A stretch of 64,000 nucleotides of DNA from NCBI RefSeq assembly GCF_009769165.1, contig NZ_CP043476.1:3541001-3605000 (forward strand), in the 5' to 3' direction. This document shows positions 18,887 to 27,988 of this stretch, one piece after another; the stretch's first letter is position 1, and each line of letters opens with the position of its first letter. This DNA is from Xanthomonas hyacinthi. GTDB lineage: Bacteria > Pseudomonadota > Gammaproteobacteria > Xanthomonadales > Xanthomonadaceae. The notes beneath the pieces were generated by a model. That model searched no databases, was not told where the DNA came from, and saw only the letters and a program-made list of their open reading frames with translations. Position numbers and translations under genes: made by a program.

Positions 18887-20683
18887 TTACCGAATCGGCT
18901 CCTCCAGCATCAGCTCGCGCACGAAGCGCACCGGCGGCGCGCCGTAGGACAGCACCTGGTCGTGGTAGGCCTTCAGGTCGAACCTGTCGCCGAGCTTGGC
19001 CTGCATCGCCTTGCGCAGGTCCAGGTGCTCCTGCACGCCGACGAAGTAGGTCGGCAGCTGCGCCGAGGTCAGCTGCGCGCGCACCCACTTGCCCTCGGCT
19101 TCGCTCTGCTGCTGGAAGGTGTCGTGCATCATCAGCCGCATGGCCTGTTGCTTGCTCCAGTGATCGACGTGCACGCCCTGGTCGAGCAGCGCGTTGGCCA
19201 GGGTGCGCAGGTAGAACTTCAGCTGCACCAGGTGGAACAGCGGATCGTTGTCCAGGTAGCCCTGCTCCTGCATCATCCGCTCGGTGTACACCGCCCAGCC
19301 CTCGGCGAAGGTGCCCGAACGCAGCACGCCGCGCAGGGTCGAGGGGAACTTGGCCGAGTGCCAGCCTTCCACGTAGTGGCCGGGCACGCCTTCGTGGATG
19401 CTCAGCAGGTGGATCATGCGGCCGTTGTATTCGCGCAGGAACGATTCGGCCTGCTGCGCGCTCCAGTCGTCGGGAATCGGCGACACCGCGTAGAAGGTCT
19501 TCAGGTTCTTGTCCAGCGGACCGGGCGAGTCGCAATAGGCCACCGCCACGCCGCGCTGGAACTCGGGCATCAGGATGATGTCCACCGGCGCGTCGGGCAG
19601 GGTCAGCAGGTCCTTGGCACGGACGAATTCGGTGGAGGAGGCCAGCGCCGCCTTGGCGTCGTCGACCACCTTGTCGCGCGCCGGATGCTGCGCGTAGGCC
19701 AGCTCCAGCGCCGCCTCGATCGCGGCCTGCTGCTGCGTCTCGCTCGGTGCATCGGCCAGCGTCGGCGCGTTCGGCGCGTCCTTCAGCACGGTGCGGGCGA
19801 TGCCGTACATCTGCTCGCGCACGCGCTTGAGCTCGGCCTCGGCGCGCTGCTTGATCTCGGCGCGCGACAGCGAGGAGTTGAGGGCGAACTTCAGCTTCTG
19901 GTCGTATTTCTCCGCACCGATGCGGACATCGCCCTTGGCGTTGGGCAGCAGGGTCTTGTCCAGCCAGGTCTGCTGCTCGGCCACCGCTTTCTTCAGCCCG
20001 TCGATCGCGGCCTGCAGGCGCTGCGCGTCGGCGTCCGGCAGTTGCTTGACGTGCGGAGCGATGAAGGTGTCGACGATGCTGAGGATGCCCTGGTTCTGCT
20101 TGGCCACGGTCTGCGCATTGATCAGCGGCACCCGCGCCGGGTCCAGGTTCGCGCGCGCCTGCGCGAACAGCGCCGGGATCTTCTCCATGCGCGCGGTGGC
20201 GGACTTCAGCCGCTCCGGCAGCGGCGCGAATTCGCGCGCCATCAGCCCGTAGATCGCGCCGCCGGCCAGACCGTTGTAGACCTGCGGATCCCAGGCCCAG
20301 CTCTGCGACACCTCGCGGCTCCAGATGTCCGACTGCACCTGGTTGCGCAGGATCGCCGTATCCACCTGGTTCTCGCGCGAGAGTTTGGCCACCTGGAGCT
20401 TGTCCAGTTCCGCCAGCAGCTGCCTGCTCGCGTCCAGGCTCTTTTGCCGGCCGGCGGCGCTGAGGTCGTCCAGCGCGCTGTCGTAGCGGTGATCGCCGGT
20501 CTGGGTGGCGCCGACCGGGGACAGCTGCATCCAGGTGTCCACGGCACGCTTGGACAACGCGGCGAAGGCGGCGTCGGCGGTCGCGCCGGGCGTGGCCGCG
20601 GACGCCGCCGTCGGCGCGTCGGCGGGTTTCTGGCAGCCGGCGAGGGCGGCGAACAGGGCGGCAGCGAGCAGGTGCTTGCGCAT
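18887..20683 (-). CDS. DUF885 family lipoprotein (putative zinc peptidase)
   Basis: The 598-residue protein begins with a lipoprotein signal (MRKHLLAAALFAALAGCQ, with LAGC as lipobox) and is therefore a membrane-anchored periplasmic protein. It belongs to DUF885, whose members share the gluzincin-like motif seen here as SIHEGVPGHYVEG near residue 430, with EGWAVYTERMM downstream supplying a further ligand. The family is related to M32-type carboxypeptidases, so a peptidase role is likely but unproven. AGGAAA lies upstream of ATG 20683, which fixes the start; longer readings lack a signal peptide. It is a single gene flanked by repeats. Confidence 0.88.
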   Translation of the reverse strand: MRKHLLAAALFAALAGCQKPADAPTAASAATPGATADAAFAALSKRAVDTWMQLSPVGATQTGDHRYDSALDDLSAAGRQKSLDASRQLLAELDKLQVAKLSRENQVDTAILRNQVQSDIWSREVSQSWAWDPQVYNGLAGGAIYGLMAREFAPLPERLKSATARMEKIPALFAQARANLDPARVPLINAQTVAKQNQGILSIVDTFIAPHVKQLPDADAQRLQAAIDGLKKAVAEQQTWLDKTLLPNAKGDVRIGAEKYDQKLKFALNSSLSRAEIKQRAEAELKRVREQMYGIARTVLKDAPNAPTLADAPSETQQQAAIEAALELAYAQHPARDKVVDDAKAALASSTEFVRAKDLLTLPDAPVDIILMPEFQRGVAVAYCDSPGPLDKNLKTFYAVSPIPDDWSAQQAESFLREYNGRMIHLLSIHEGVPGHYVEGWHSAKFPSTLRGVLRSGTFAEGWAVYTERMMQEQGYLDNDPLFHLVQLKFYLRTLANALLDQGVHVDHWSKQQAMRLMMHDTFQQQSEAEGKWVRAQLTSAQLPTYFVGVQEHLDLRKAMQAKLGDRFDLKAYHDQVLSYGAPPVRFVRELMLEEPIR

Positions 20684-21004
20684 CGGGTTTCCTGGGGTGG
20701 GTCGATTCCCAAGCATAGGCGGCGGCCGCGGCGCGCGCACCTGCCGTTGGATTACGCTGCAGCGTGGCGGCGAGCATCCGCAGGCCACGCTGAGCGTGCG
20801 CATCGTGCCGGCGAAGGTGGAACCGCTGATCGCGCAGGCCGGCAGTGGCGGCGAGATCGGCAGCCACAGCACCCATGCCGAGGATCTGGCGCAGCCTGCA
20901 CGCGCAAGCGTGGCGCGATCTGCCTGGGGATTGAGGACACGCCCCAGGGGCGTTGGCGCATTTTCGACGATGTCCCTGGTCTGTGGGCGAGCGGGAGAAA
21001 GGAC
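20684..21004. other. Gap without an assignable gene
   Basis: About 320 bp lie between the DUF885 start and the small acidic gene. Two plus-strand stretches look coding-like: about 20745-20890 (ATLSVRIVPAKVEPLIAQAG in one frame) and about 20905-21007 (ICLGIEDTPQGRWRIFDDVP in another). They do not join into one frame, have no clear start and match nothing I recognise. A decayed gene is possible. Confidence 0.35.
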
Positions 21005-21298
21005 TTAGCCTTCGTCCTGCTCGAACTCCACGATCACTTCCAGGTCGAAGGCCAGCGCTTCCACGGCCTCGCGCACCTTCAGCGCGGTGGCGGCGTTGCC
21101 GGCTTCGATCTCCACTTCGTGGGTGCCCGGACCCTGGTCGTCGGGCAGCCCGGCAGAGCTGGAATCGTCGTCGTCCATATGGCGCATCAGATCGTCGATT
21201 TCCTCGACGTGCTCGATGCCTTCCAGGCTGCCGAGCAGGTTGATGATGGCGCGGGCGTCGTCTTCGCTGCCGGTGATGCGGATACGGAGCAGGGGCAT
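21005..21298 (-). CDS. Small acidic protein of unknown function
   Basis: A 97-residue protein with AGAGGAAGG just upstream of its ATG, a good ribosome binding site. It is strongly acidic: a run DDDDSSSAG in the middle and EFEQDEG at the end. The pattern of LLRIRITGSEDDARAIINLL, then an acidic linker, then VEIEAGNAATALKVREAVEA suggests alternating strands and helices, perhaps a small ferredoxin-like fold. No signal peptide or membrane segment is seen. I do not recognise the family. It stands alone between DUF885 and the LysR gene. Confidence 0.75.
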   Translation of the reverse strand: MPLLRIRITGSEDDARAIINLLGSLEGIEHVEEIDDLMRHMDDDDSSSAGLPDDQGPGTHEVEIEAGNAATALKVREAVEALAFDLEVIVEFEQDEG

Positions 21299-21459
21299 GG
21301 GCCTTCCTCTGAGCAGGGGCAGGCAAGGCTAGGCAGACGCCGGCTAAGGCGAAGTGATGACGGCTCAGCGCGATTGCGGCGCCGCGCCGCCCAATGCGGC
21401 GACGTCGAAGACCGACACCGGCAGCGCCGCGGCCGAGGCTGCAACCAGGCGAGAAAAAG

Positions 21460-22401
21460 CTAACCCGCCCTGGGCGGCAGCCCCAGCAGTTCCGCCGGCA
21501 ATGCCGGCAGCGGCGTACGTTCGTCCAGCGCCTCGCGTTTGAGCCAGTCGATGAACTGGCTGGCCGCCGGGCTGGGCAGGCGGTGGCCGGGATGCACGAT
21601 GTAGTAGGAATAACGCGCCTTCAGCGCCGGGCCGGGCAGGCGCACCAGTTCGTAGCGCTGCAGGTAGGGCTGGGCGATGTGCTTGCGCGCCAGCACCGCG
21701 CCGACGCCGTACACCGCCGCGCGCATCGCATCGGTGCTGTCGTTGAAGGTGTGCATCGGCGGCAGCTCCACGCCGCGCACCGCGGCGGCGCGGAACCAGT
21801 CGCGCCAGCCCTGCGGCGACATGTCGCCGAGCAGCGGTAGCTGCGCGATCTGCTCGGGGCGGCGCAGCGTGGCCAGCTGCGGCAGCGCCGGCGAGGCCAC
21901 CGGGAACAATGCATCGTCCATCAGGTGGTGCGAGGTCAGCCCGGGCCACGCGCCCTGGCCGTAGCGGATGCCCAGGTCCGGTCCGCCATCCTCGAAGCGC
22001 GAGAACGCCGCGTCGGTCTGGATGTCCAGGCGCACGTGCGGATGCGCCTGGCAGAAGCGCGGCAGCCGCGGCAGCAACCAGCAGTAGGACAGCGAGCGCA
22101 GCGTGGTGATGCGCAGCGGCGCGGTGTCGGCCTGCGGGTGCAGGTTGCCGGCCACCGCGGCGATATCGGCCAGCGCCGCGCTGGCCGCATCGGCCAGCTG
22201 CCGGCCCTCGGCGGTCAGCTTGACCCCGCGCGCATGGCGCTGGAACAGGGGCGCGCCGAGCAGCGCCTCCAGCTTGCGCACATGGTGGCTGACCGCGCTG
22301 GCGGTGAGGTGCAGTTCCTCCGCGGCATGGGCGAAGTTCTGGTGGCGCGCGGCGGCGGCGAACACGCCGAGCGCGGGCAACAGGGCAGGACGCAGTTGCA
22401 T
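21460..22401 (-). CDS. LysR-family transcriptional regulator (GcvA-like)
   Basis: The 313-residue protein has a LysR winged helix-turn-helix (ALGVFAAAARHQNFAHAAEE then LHLTASAVSHHVRKLEALLG, residues 11-50) and a substrate-binding domain with the GcvA-type features RYGQGAWPGL and ASPALPQLATLRRPEQIAQL. It is divergent from the EamA transporter at 22615 with a 213-bp shared intergenic region. In LysR systems this layout usually means it activates the divergent gene in response to a small ligand. The ligand is unknown, and no clear T-N11-A site could be singled out. Confidence 0.9.
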   Translation of the reverse strand: MQLRPALLPALGVFAAAARHQNFAHAAEELHLTASAVSHHVRKLEALLGAPLFQRHARGVKLTAEGRQLADAASAALADIAAVAGNLHPQADTAPLRITTLRSLSYCWLLPRLPRFCQAHPHVRLDIQTDAAFSRFEDGGPDLGIRYGQGAWPGLTSHHLMDDALFPVASPALPQLATLRRPEQIAQLPLLGDMSPQGWRDWFRAAAVRGVELPPMHTFNDSTDAMRAAVYGVGAVLARKHIAQPYLQRYELVRLPGPALKARYSYYIVHPGHRLPSPAASQFIDWLKREALDERTPLPALPAELLGLPPRAG

Positions 22402-22614
22402 CGGCAGACACGCGGCAGATTTGTGGCTTGCGACGATACTACGCGCTTGTGGGCGTTGCGGTGTGGCGCGATCATGGCAGCCATGCACAAGGCGCGCGGC
22501 CGGGGTGGCGCTCACAAGGGCGCGTTCACGGCTTGCGCCGCGGCCGCGGCAAGGCGCGACCGGGCGCCGGCACCATCGACGGCAACCGACACGATGACCC
22601 CAGGAGACAACACG

Positions 22615-23523
22615 GTGAATGCAGCCAACCCCGCGTCCGGCACTCCGGCCGACCGCCATCCGGCACCGGCGCTGCGCGACTGGCGCACGCCGCTGGAACT
22701 GCTGTTCCTGGGCATCGTCTGGGCCTGCTCGTTCCTGTTCATGCGCGTGGCCGCGCCGCAGTTCGGCGTCTACGCGCTGGTGGAGCTGCGCCTGGCGCTG
22801 GGCGCGGCGGTGCTGCTGCCGTTCCTGTGGCTGGCGCGCGCGCGTTTCCCGCTGCGGCGCTGGCCGACGCTGGCGGCGATCGGGGTGCTCAACTCCGTGC
22901 TGCCGTTCCTGCTGTTCGCCTGGGGCGCGCAGCACGCCCCGGCCGCGATCGGCGCGATCTGCAATGCGATGACGGTGTTGTTCACCGCGCTGATCGCGTT
23001 CCTGTTCTTCGGCGAGAAGATCGGCACGCGCCGCGCGCTCGCGCTGCTGGTCGGTTTCGTCGGCGTGCTGGTGCTGGCCACCGGCAAGTCCGCCGGGCTG
23101 AGCGTGGGGCCGGCCGCCTTCGCCGGCGCCACCGCTGCGCTGCTGTACGGCATCGGCTACAACCTGGTGAAGCGGCACATGGGCGACCTGCCGCCGGCGG
23201 CGTCGGCCGCGTCGACGCTGGGCTGCAGCGCGCTGCTGCTGGTGCCGCTGGCGTGGACGCATTGGCCGGCGGCACCGGTGTCGGCGGTGGCCTGGGCCTG
23301 CGCCGGCGCGCTGGGCGTGCTCTGCACCGGGCTGGCGTACCTGATGTACTACCGGCTGATCCAGCGCATCGGCCCGGCGCGCGCCTCGACGGTGACCTAC
23401 CTGATCCCGGTGTTCGGCGCGCTGCTGGCCTGGTCGATCCTCGGCGAGCCGTTGACCTGGAGCATGCTGCTGGCCGGCGTGCTGATCCTGGGCAGCGTCG
23501 CCTTCAGCCAGCGCGCGCGTTGA
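22615..23523 (+). CDS. EamA-family transporter divergent from LysR
   Basis: The 302-residue protein has a polar N-terminus of about 25 residues, then ten hydrophobic segments in two EamA repeats (about 28-155 and 170-300), ending in Arg residues. Conserved pieces include FFGEKIGTRRALALLVGFVG and TYLIPVFGALLAWSILGEPL. GTG 22615 is preferred because AGGAG ends eight bases upstream; ATG 22594 would add seven residues. It is an inner-membrane exporter of unknown substrate, probably controlled by the divergent LysR protein. A 37-codon frame follows 11 bp downstream. Confidence 0.87.
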   Translation: MNAANPASGTPADRHPAPALRDWRTPLELLFLGIVWACSFLFMRVAAPQFGVYALVELRLALGAAVLLPFLWLARARFPLRRWPTLAAIGVLNSVLPFLLFAWGAQHAPAAIGAICNAMTVLFTALIAFLFFGEKIGTRRALALLVGFVGVLVLATGKSAGLSVGPAAFAGATAALLYGIGYNLVKRHMGDLPPAASAASTLGCSALLLVPLAWTHWPAAPVSAVAWACAGALGVLCTGLAYLMYYRLIQRIGPARASTVTYLIPVFGALLAWSILGEPLTWSMLLAGVLILGSVAFSQRAR

Positions 23524-23534
23524 GGAACGTGCCG

Positions 23535-23648
23535 ATGACGTCTTCGCTGCCGGCCTCGCAATTCGCCTACAAGGCCAATGCCGAACTGCTGCAGGCGCTG
23601 GCGCAGATCGATGCGGCCGCGTATCCGCGGCAATACCAGCGCGATTGA
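23535..23648 (+). CDS. Short hypothetical protein, possibly truncated
   Basis: A 37-codon frame (MTSSLPASQFAYKANAELLQ and onward) begins 11 bp after the EamA stop and could be cotranscribed. It resembles the N-terminus of a larger soluble protein, and the following 150 bp keep a coding-like look in another frame (GAYRRGKIGMLLSECGVEQP), so the gene may have been truncated or shifted. I do not recognise the family, and whether it is expressed is uncertain. Confidence 0.35.
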   Translation: MTSSLPASQFAYKANAELLQALAQIDAAAYPRQYQRD

Positions 23649-23854
23649 CGCCTATCGCGCATGGCGCCTATCGCCGCGGCAAGATCGGCATGCTGCTCAG
23701 CGAATGCGGGGTGGAACAGCCACGCGTGCTGGTCACCCGTTTCCTGCACGCGGACGCCCCCCCGAGCGCCGCGGCGCGGCGCCAGTGGCCTGAGCGCCCG
23801 GCGGAGAGCCGACGCAGGGCAGTGCGCCAGTGCGCTGACGAGTGCGGGGGCGAA

Positions 23855-24769
23855 CTACTGCGGCGGCGTGCGCACCGGCAGCGGCACGTTGCACAGGTCG
23901 ATGTGCCCGGCCGGGCGCTTGTAGAAAGCGTCCCTGCGGTTGCGCCGCGCTTCGGCCACGTCGCGGAAGGTCTGGGTATCGGTGCGCAGCAGCTGCAATG
24001 GGGTGCGTTCGGTTTCGGGCAGGTCGCTGGCGAGGGTGATCGCGCGGATCGGCGTGCGCTGCTCGGGTTTGGCGTAGAAGCCCATCGGGTCCGGGCCGCG
24101 CGGAATCACGCTGAGCAGTTCCATGCCCTTGACCACGCGCCCGACCACGGTGATGTTGCGGTCCAGCTGCCGCGGCGATTGCCCGGTGACCACGTACAGT
24201 TCGGCGCCGATGCTGCTGTCCTCGTCGTTGTTGCGGCCGGCGCCGAGGGTGCCGTAACAGTGCGCCAGCCACGCTTTGCCGTTCCTGGGGTCGCGCGCGG
24301 CCGGGAAGCCGTCGACGAAGCCCACTTGTGGCGCCCAGCCGTCGCGATCCGGCAGCGCCTGGAAGGCCAGGCCCCTGGCGGCGCGCTGGAACTCGGCGGG
24401 CAGGTGCCGCTTGGCCGAACCCAGCGACTTGGCCTTGTCCGCCTCCTCGCCGTCGGGATCGCCGAACTGCACCACGAAGTTGTCCTGCGAGCGGTAGATG
24501 CTCAGGCCGTCCCAGAAGTGCTCGTGGGCCAGGGTACGGATATTGCCGACGTGCTGCGGCGCGAACGCCGGCGCCAGCGCGATGACGACGCGGCCACTGT
24601 CCAGGTCCAGATACAGTGTGTTGGCCGGGTCCGGCGTGCGCCAGTCGCTGGGCTTGGAGGCGTCCAGGATCTGCTGCGGACTGCGGTACGGCGCGGCAGG
24701 CGCGGCCGCCAGTGCGCAGGCGGCGGACGACAGCAACGCGAGGGCGAGCAGGGTGGGGCGCAAGCGCAT
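23855..24769 (-). CDS. Periplasmic peptidyl-prolyl cis-trans isomerase (cyclophilin type)
   Basis: The 304-residue protein has a signal peptide (residues 1-21, ending ALA) and a divergent cyclophilin domain: [20 protein letters not shown] is the first strand pair, [11 protein letters not shown] takes the place of the active-site strand, and [20 protein letters not shown] plus [17 protein letters not shown] the core of the barrel, followed by [19 protein letters not shown]. It probably assists proline isomerisation during folding of exported proteins. The insertion between strands and the C-terminal 60 residues make it longer than PpiA. It is divergent from the membrane protein gene at 24977. 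Confidence 0.85.
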   Translation of the reverse strand: MRLRPTLLALALLSSAACALAAAPAAPYRSPQQILDASKPSDWRTPDPANTLYLDLDSGRVVIALAPAFAPQHVGNIRTLAHEHFWDGLSIYRSQDNFVVQFGDPDGEEADKAKSLGSAKRHLPAEFQRAARGLAFQALPDRDGWAPQVGFVDGFPAARDPRNGKAWLAHCYGTLGAGRNNDEDSSIGAELYVVTGQSPRQLDRNITVVGRVVKGMELLSVIPRGPDPMGFYAKPEQRTPIRAITLASDLPETERTPLQLLRTDTQTFRDVAEARRNRRDAFYKRPAGHIDLCNVPLPVRTPPQ

Positions 24770-24976
24770 GGCGGCAGCCTGGAGGACGGTAGCCGATTCT
24801 TACCCAGCCACCGCCGCTGCGCCAACGCCAACGCCGCCCAGCGCGCCCAGCGCGCTGCGGGGCGTCCTGCGCTTCCTGGGCCGCCGCCGCCGCGGGCAGC
24901 GCAGTCGCATGCTGCTGCTGCCGCAGCGCGCCCATCTGCGCGTTGGAGAAGCGCAGGGCCACCTCCCTGGACCACG

Positions 24977-25276
24977 ATGCTGTATTTCGTGCTGATGCTG
25001 CCGCTGGGAATCGTCTACTTCGGCGTGTTCGTCGCCCGGCTGAGCACGGCGCTGGCGCTGCCGGCGGCGCCGCCGGGCTTGCTGTTTCCGAACGAGATCC
25101 ACGTGGGGCTGAAGTTCGGCGACCTGCGCTTCGGCGATTCCGGCCTGTGGCTGCTGCCGCTGGTCGGTGCGCTGGGCAGCGTGCTGCTGTTCGCCACGCT
25201 GCACCTGGCGCGGGCGGTCGGCAAGCTGCACGGCATGCTGGCCAAGCACCTGCTGGTGCACAGCGCGGCGCAATGA
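24977..25276 (+). CDS. Small membrane protein with sensor-type domain
   Basis: The 99-residue protein has two hydrophobic segments, residues 2-30 ([20 protein letters not shown]) and about 57-78 ([20 protein letters not shown]), separated by a polar stretch. The layout and phrases such as [16 protein letters not shown] and [12 protein letters not shown] resemble the short two-helix sensor domain (PF13796-like) that precedes histidine kinases or PspC-type modules, but no kinase follows. The start at 24977 lacks a strong ribosome binding site. It converges on phaZ with a 32-bp gap. Confidence 0.6.
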   Translation: MLYFVLMLPLGIVYFGVFVARLSTALALPAAPPGLLFPNEIHVGLKFGDLRFGDSGLWLLPLVGALGSVLLFATLHLARAVGKLHGMLAKHLLVHSAAQ

Positions 25277-25308
25277 CGGTGTCGCCGCGGCCGGCCGCGG
25301 CCGGCCGC

Positions 25309-26619
25309 TCAGCCGGCCTTGCGGCTGCCGCGGCGCTTGAGCGGGGTGACGTTGCCGCTCGGCGCCTGCCCCGTGGCCGAGGCATTGGCGGCGATGAATG
25401 CGCGCACCTGCGGATAGACGATGTCGCGCCAGCGGCGGCCGCTGAAGATGCCGTAATGGCCGGCGCCTGCCACTTCCAGGTGCTGCCGGCGCTGGGCATC
25501 GATGCCGGTGCACAGGTCCTGCGCGGCGGCGGTCTGGCCCAGGCCGGAGATGTCGTCCAGCTCGCCTTCGATGCTGAGCAGGGCGGTGTCGCGGATCGCC
25601 GCCGGATCGACGCGCTCGCCGCCGATCGCCCATTCCCCGCGCGGCAGCAGGAATTCCTGGAACACCACCCGGATCGTGTCCAGGTAGTAGCTCGCCGGCA
25701 TGTCCAGCACCGCGTTGTATTCGTCGTAGAAGCGGCGGTGCGCCGCGGCGTCCTGCAGGTCGCCCTTGACCAGGTCGGCATAGAAGTCCCAGTGCGACAT
25801 GAAATGCCGGCTGGGGTTCATCGCCATGAATCCGGTGTGCTGCAGGAAACCCGGATACACCTGCCGGCCGTGCCCTGGATAGCCCTGCGGCACGGTGTGG
25901 ATCAGATTGTGCTCGAACCAGGACAGCGGATTGCGCGTGGCCAGGTCGTTGACCTGGGTCGGGCTGCGGCGCGCATCGATCGGCCCGCCCATCATCACCA
26001 GCGAGCGCGGCGTGGCTTCGCCGCGCCCGGCCATCAGCGACACCGCGGCCAGCACCGGCACGGTCGGCTGGCACACGCTGATCACGTGCAGCTTGTCCGC
26101 GCCGATGTGGCGGATGAAGTCCTGCACGTAGTTGACGTAGTCGTCCAGGCCGAAGTCGCCGTCGCCCTGCGGCACCATGCGCGCATCGATCCAGTCGGTG
26201 ACGTAGACCTTGTGGTCGCGCAGCAGGGTGCGCACGGTGTCGCGCAGCAGCGTGGCGTGGTGGCCGGACAGCGGCGCCACCACCAGCACGGCGGGCTGCC
26301 GCTTGAGTGCGGCCACGACCTTGGCGTCGTCGCTGAAGCGCTTGAAGCGCAGCAGCCGGCAGAACGGCTTGCGCAGCACTTCCTGCTCGACGATCGGCAG
26401 CGGGTGGCCATCGACCTCGACATGGTCCAGCGCCCACGCCGGCTTCTCGTAGTCCTTGCCGAGCCGGTGCAGCAGTTCGTTGCTGGCGGCCAGACGCTCG
26501 GCTCCCGGGAGCGCGGCCCACGGGCTATTGGCGTCGGAGAAGATCTTGGCGTTGGCCGCGGCCTGGTGGACCCAGGGGGCGAGCAGGTTGCGGGTCAGTT
26601 CGTGCCACTGGTAAAGCAT
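25309..26619 (-). CDS. phaZ: Intracellular polyhydroxybutyrate depolymerase
   Basis: The 436-residue protein belongs to the PHB depolymerase family that mobilises intracellular polyhydroxyalkanoate granules. The lipase-like box reads ISVCQPTVPVL, giving a Cys at residue 183, the nucleophile position known from the Ralstonia PhaZa1 enzyme. A late Asp in EGELDDISG and His in GAGHYGIFSGRRWRD complete the triad. Other family stretches are VYVTDWIDARMVP and HTGFMAMNPSRH. The last 25 residues are basic (PLKRRGSRKAG). No signal peptide is present. It lies upstream of nothing obviously related: no phaC, phaB or phasin gene is in the window. Confidence 0.9.
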   Translation of the reverse strand: MLYQWHELTRNLLAPWVHQAAANAKIFSDANSPWAALPGAERLAASNELLHRLGKDYEKPAWALDHVEVDGHPLPIVEQEVLRKPFCRLLRFKRFSDDAKVVAALKRQPAVLVVAPLSGHHATLLRDTVRTLLRDHKVYVTDWIDARMVPQGDGDFGLDDYVNYVQDFIRHIGADKLHVISVCQPTVPVLAAVSLMAGRGEATPRSLVMMGGPIDARRSPTQVNDLATRNPLSWFEHNLIHTVPQGYPGHGRQVYPGFLQHTGFMAMNPSRHFMSHWDFYADLVKGDLQDAAAHRRFYDEYNAVLDMPASYYLDTIRVVFQEFLLPRGEWAIGGERVDPAAIRDTALLSIEGELDDISGLGQTAAAQDLCTGIDAQRRQHLEVAGAGHYGIFSGRRWRDIVYPQVRAFIAANASATGQAPSGNVTPLKRRGSRKAG

Positions 26620-26682
26620 GCCGGTGTTTCCATCCTGAGCGTATGCTGCCGTGCAGCATATCCTATCCGAGCTGGTTGCACC

Positions 26683-27288
26683 TTAATGGGGCACCAGACC
26701 AATTGCTTCCAGCGCCGCTGCATCCCCTGCCAGCGCTGGCGACAGCCAGCAATGACTGCCCACTGGGCGCAGCCCCAGCGCACCAAACTGGCGCCGGTAC
26801 CAGCGCGCCGCACGCGGCTGGAAGCCGGCGTGGTCGCCATCGAACGCGTCCTCCATCGCGAAGGTCTCCAGGAACGCGACCCCGCCGCACAGTTCGGCCA
26901 GGCCCGGCAGGCCCTGGCGCAGTTCGCGGCTGGGCACGTAGTGCAGCACGTCCGAACACACCAGCAGGTCCACCGGCGCGCACGGCCGCAGCCAGGCGAA
27001 ATCGCCGAACCGCGCCGGGCGCAGGTTGCGATGGCGGCCGTAGCGCGCGATCGCGTAGTCGCTGCTGTCGAAGCCCAGATAGCGCAGTTTCGGCCGCAGC
27101 GTCAGCAGCGGCGCGCGCCAGGCGCCTTCGCCGCAGCCGATGTCGAGCACGCTGCGCACCGGCCGTTCCAGGTAGTACTCGGCCTGGGCAACGGCGAGCG
27201 CGACCTTGCGCGCCAGGCGCGCGTTGCCGCCGATGGCGTCGCGGCGATACCAGCGCTGGAAATAGTCGGCGTCGTACTGTTTGTCCAT
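26683..27288 (-). CDS. Class I SAM-dependent methyltransferase
   Basis: The 201-residue protein contains the SAM-binding motif I VLDIGCGEGAWRAPLL near residue 45, an acidic residue ending strand 2 (RYLGFDSSDYAIAR) and motif IV-like DLLVCSDVLHYVP. The N-terminus MDKQYDADYFQRWYRR is typical of small-molecule methyltransferases. The substrate is not deducible. It is divergent from hemJ (81 bp between starts) and stands 63 bp upstream of the phaZ start on the same strand, in order to be read first, so the two could share a message. Confidence 0.87.
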   Translation of the reverse strand: MDKQYDADYFQRWYRRDAIGGNARLARKVALAVAQAEYYLERPVRSVLDIGCGEGAWRAPLLTLRPKLRYLGFDSSDYAIARYGRHRNLRPARFGDFAWLRPCAPVDLLVCSDVLHYVPSRELRQGLPGLAELCGGVAFLETFAMEDAFDGDHAGFQPRAARWYRRQFGALGLRPVGSHCWLSPALAGDAAALEAIGLVPH

Positions 27289-27369
27289 GCGGGCTGGTGG
27301 TCCGTGCGGGCGCGATGCGAATCGGCGAAAATGGCGTGACATCCTACGCCAGCGACCCGGAGCCAGCGC

Positions 27370-27825
27370 ATGCAACTCTATTTGTGGATCAAGTCCCTGC
27401 ACCTGCTGTTCGTGGTCGCATGGATGGTGGCGGTGTTCTACCTGCCGCGGATCCTGGTCAACATCGCCGAGAGCGCAGGGCAGCCGCAGGTGCAGGCGCG
27501 GCTGCTGCTGATGGGGCGGCGCCTGTACCGCTTCGGCCACATGATGTTCGGCCTGGCGCTGCTGCTGGGGCTGACGCTGTGGCTGGGCTACAAGGTGCTG
27601 CCCGACTTCCCGACCATGGTCGCGCCCGGCCACAGCGGCTGGCTGCACGCCAAGCTGGGCCTGGTGGCGCTGCTGCTCGGCTATTACCTCTTCAGCGGGC
27701 GCTGGCTCAAGGGCGTGGCGCAGGCGCGCGCACTGCCGTCCGCGCGCGCGCTGCGCCTGTTCAACGAAGTGCCGGTGCTGGCGTTGCTGGTGGTGATCTG
27801 GTTGGTGTTGGCCAAGCCGTTTTGA
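27370..27825 (+). CDS. hemJ: Protoporphyrinogen oxidase, HemJ type
   Basis: The 151-residue membrane protein has four hydrophobic segments and matches HemJ (PF03653): YLWIKSLHLLFVVAWMVAVF at the N-terminus with the conserved His10-11 region, GWLHAKLGLVALLLGYY with the conserved Lys in the third helix, and FNEVPVLALLVVIWLVLAKP at the end. HemJ oxidises protoporphyrinogen IX to protoporphyrin IX in bacteria lacking HemG/HemY. It is a single gene on the plus strand, followed within five bases of its stop by a GGGAAT palindrome and then the convergent accA. Confidence 0.9.
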   Translation: MQLYLWIKSLHLLFVVAWMVAVFYLPRILVNIAESAGQPQVQARLLLMGRRLYRFGHMMFGLALLLGLTLWLGYKVLPDFPTMVAPGHSGWLHAKLGLVALLLGYYLFSGRWLKGVAQARALPSARALRLFNEVPVLALLVVIWLVLAKPF

Positions 27826-27830
27826 GCGAA

Positions 27831-27969
27831 GCCGGGAATAGGGAATCGGGAATCGGCACAGCGGCATGCCGGTGACCTCAAACGCGCACTCACCGACCGG
27901 GACTCGCCAGCCAGTGGCGGCAAGGGCAGCGGCTTTTACGATTCCCCATTCCCGTTTCCCTATTCCCCG
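27831..27969. repeat. GGGAAT-type long imperfect palindrome, copy 2
   Basis: Left arm 27831-27857 (GCCGGGAATAGGGAATCGGG) starts five bases after the hemJ stop; right arm 27939-27967 carries the complementary ATTCCC units. It separates the convergent hemJ and accA genes and could serve as a shared transcript end. Confidence 0.85.
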
Positions 27970-27988
27970 CGGCAGCGTGCCGCCGCGA

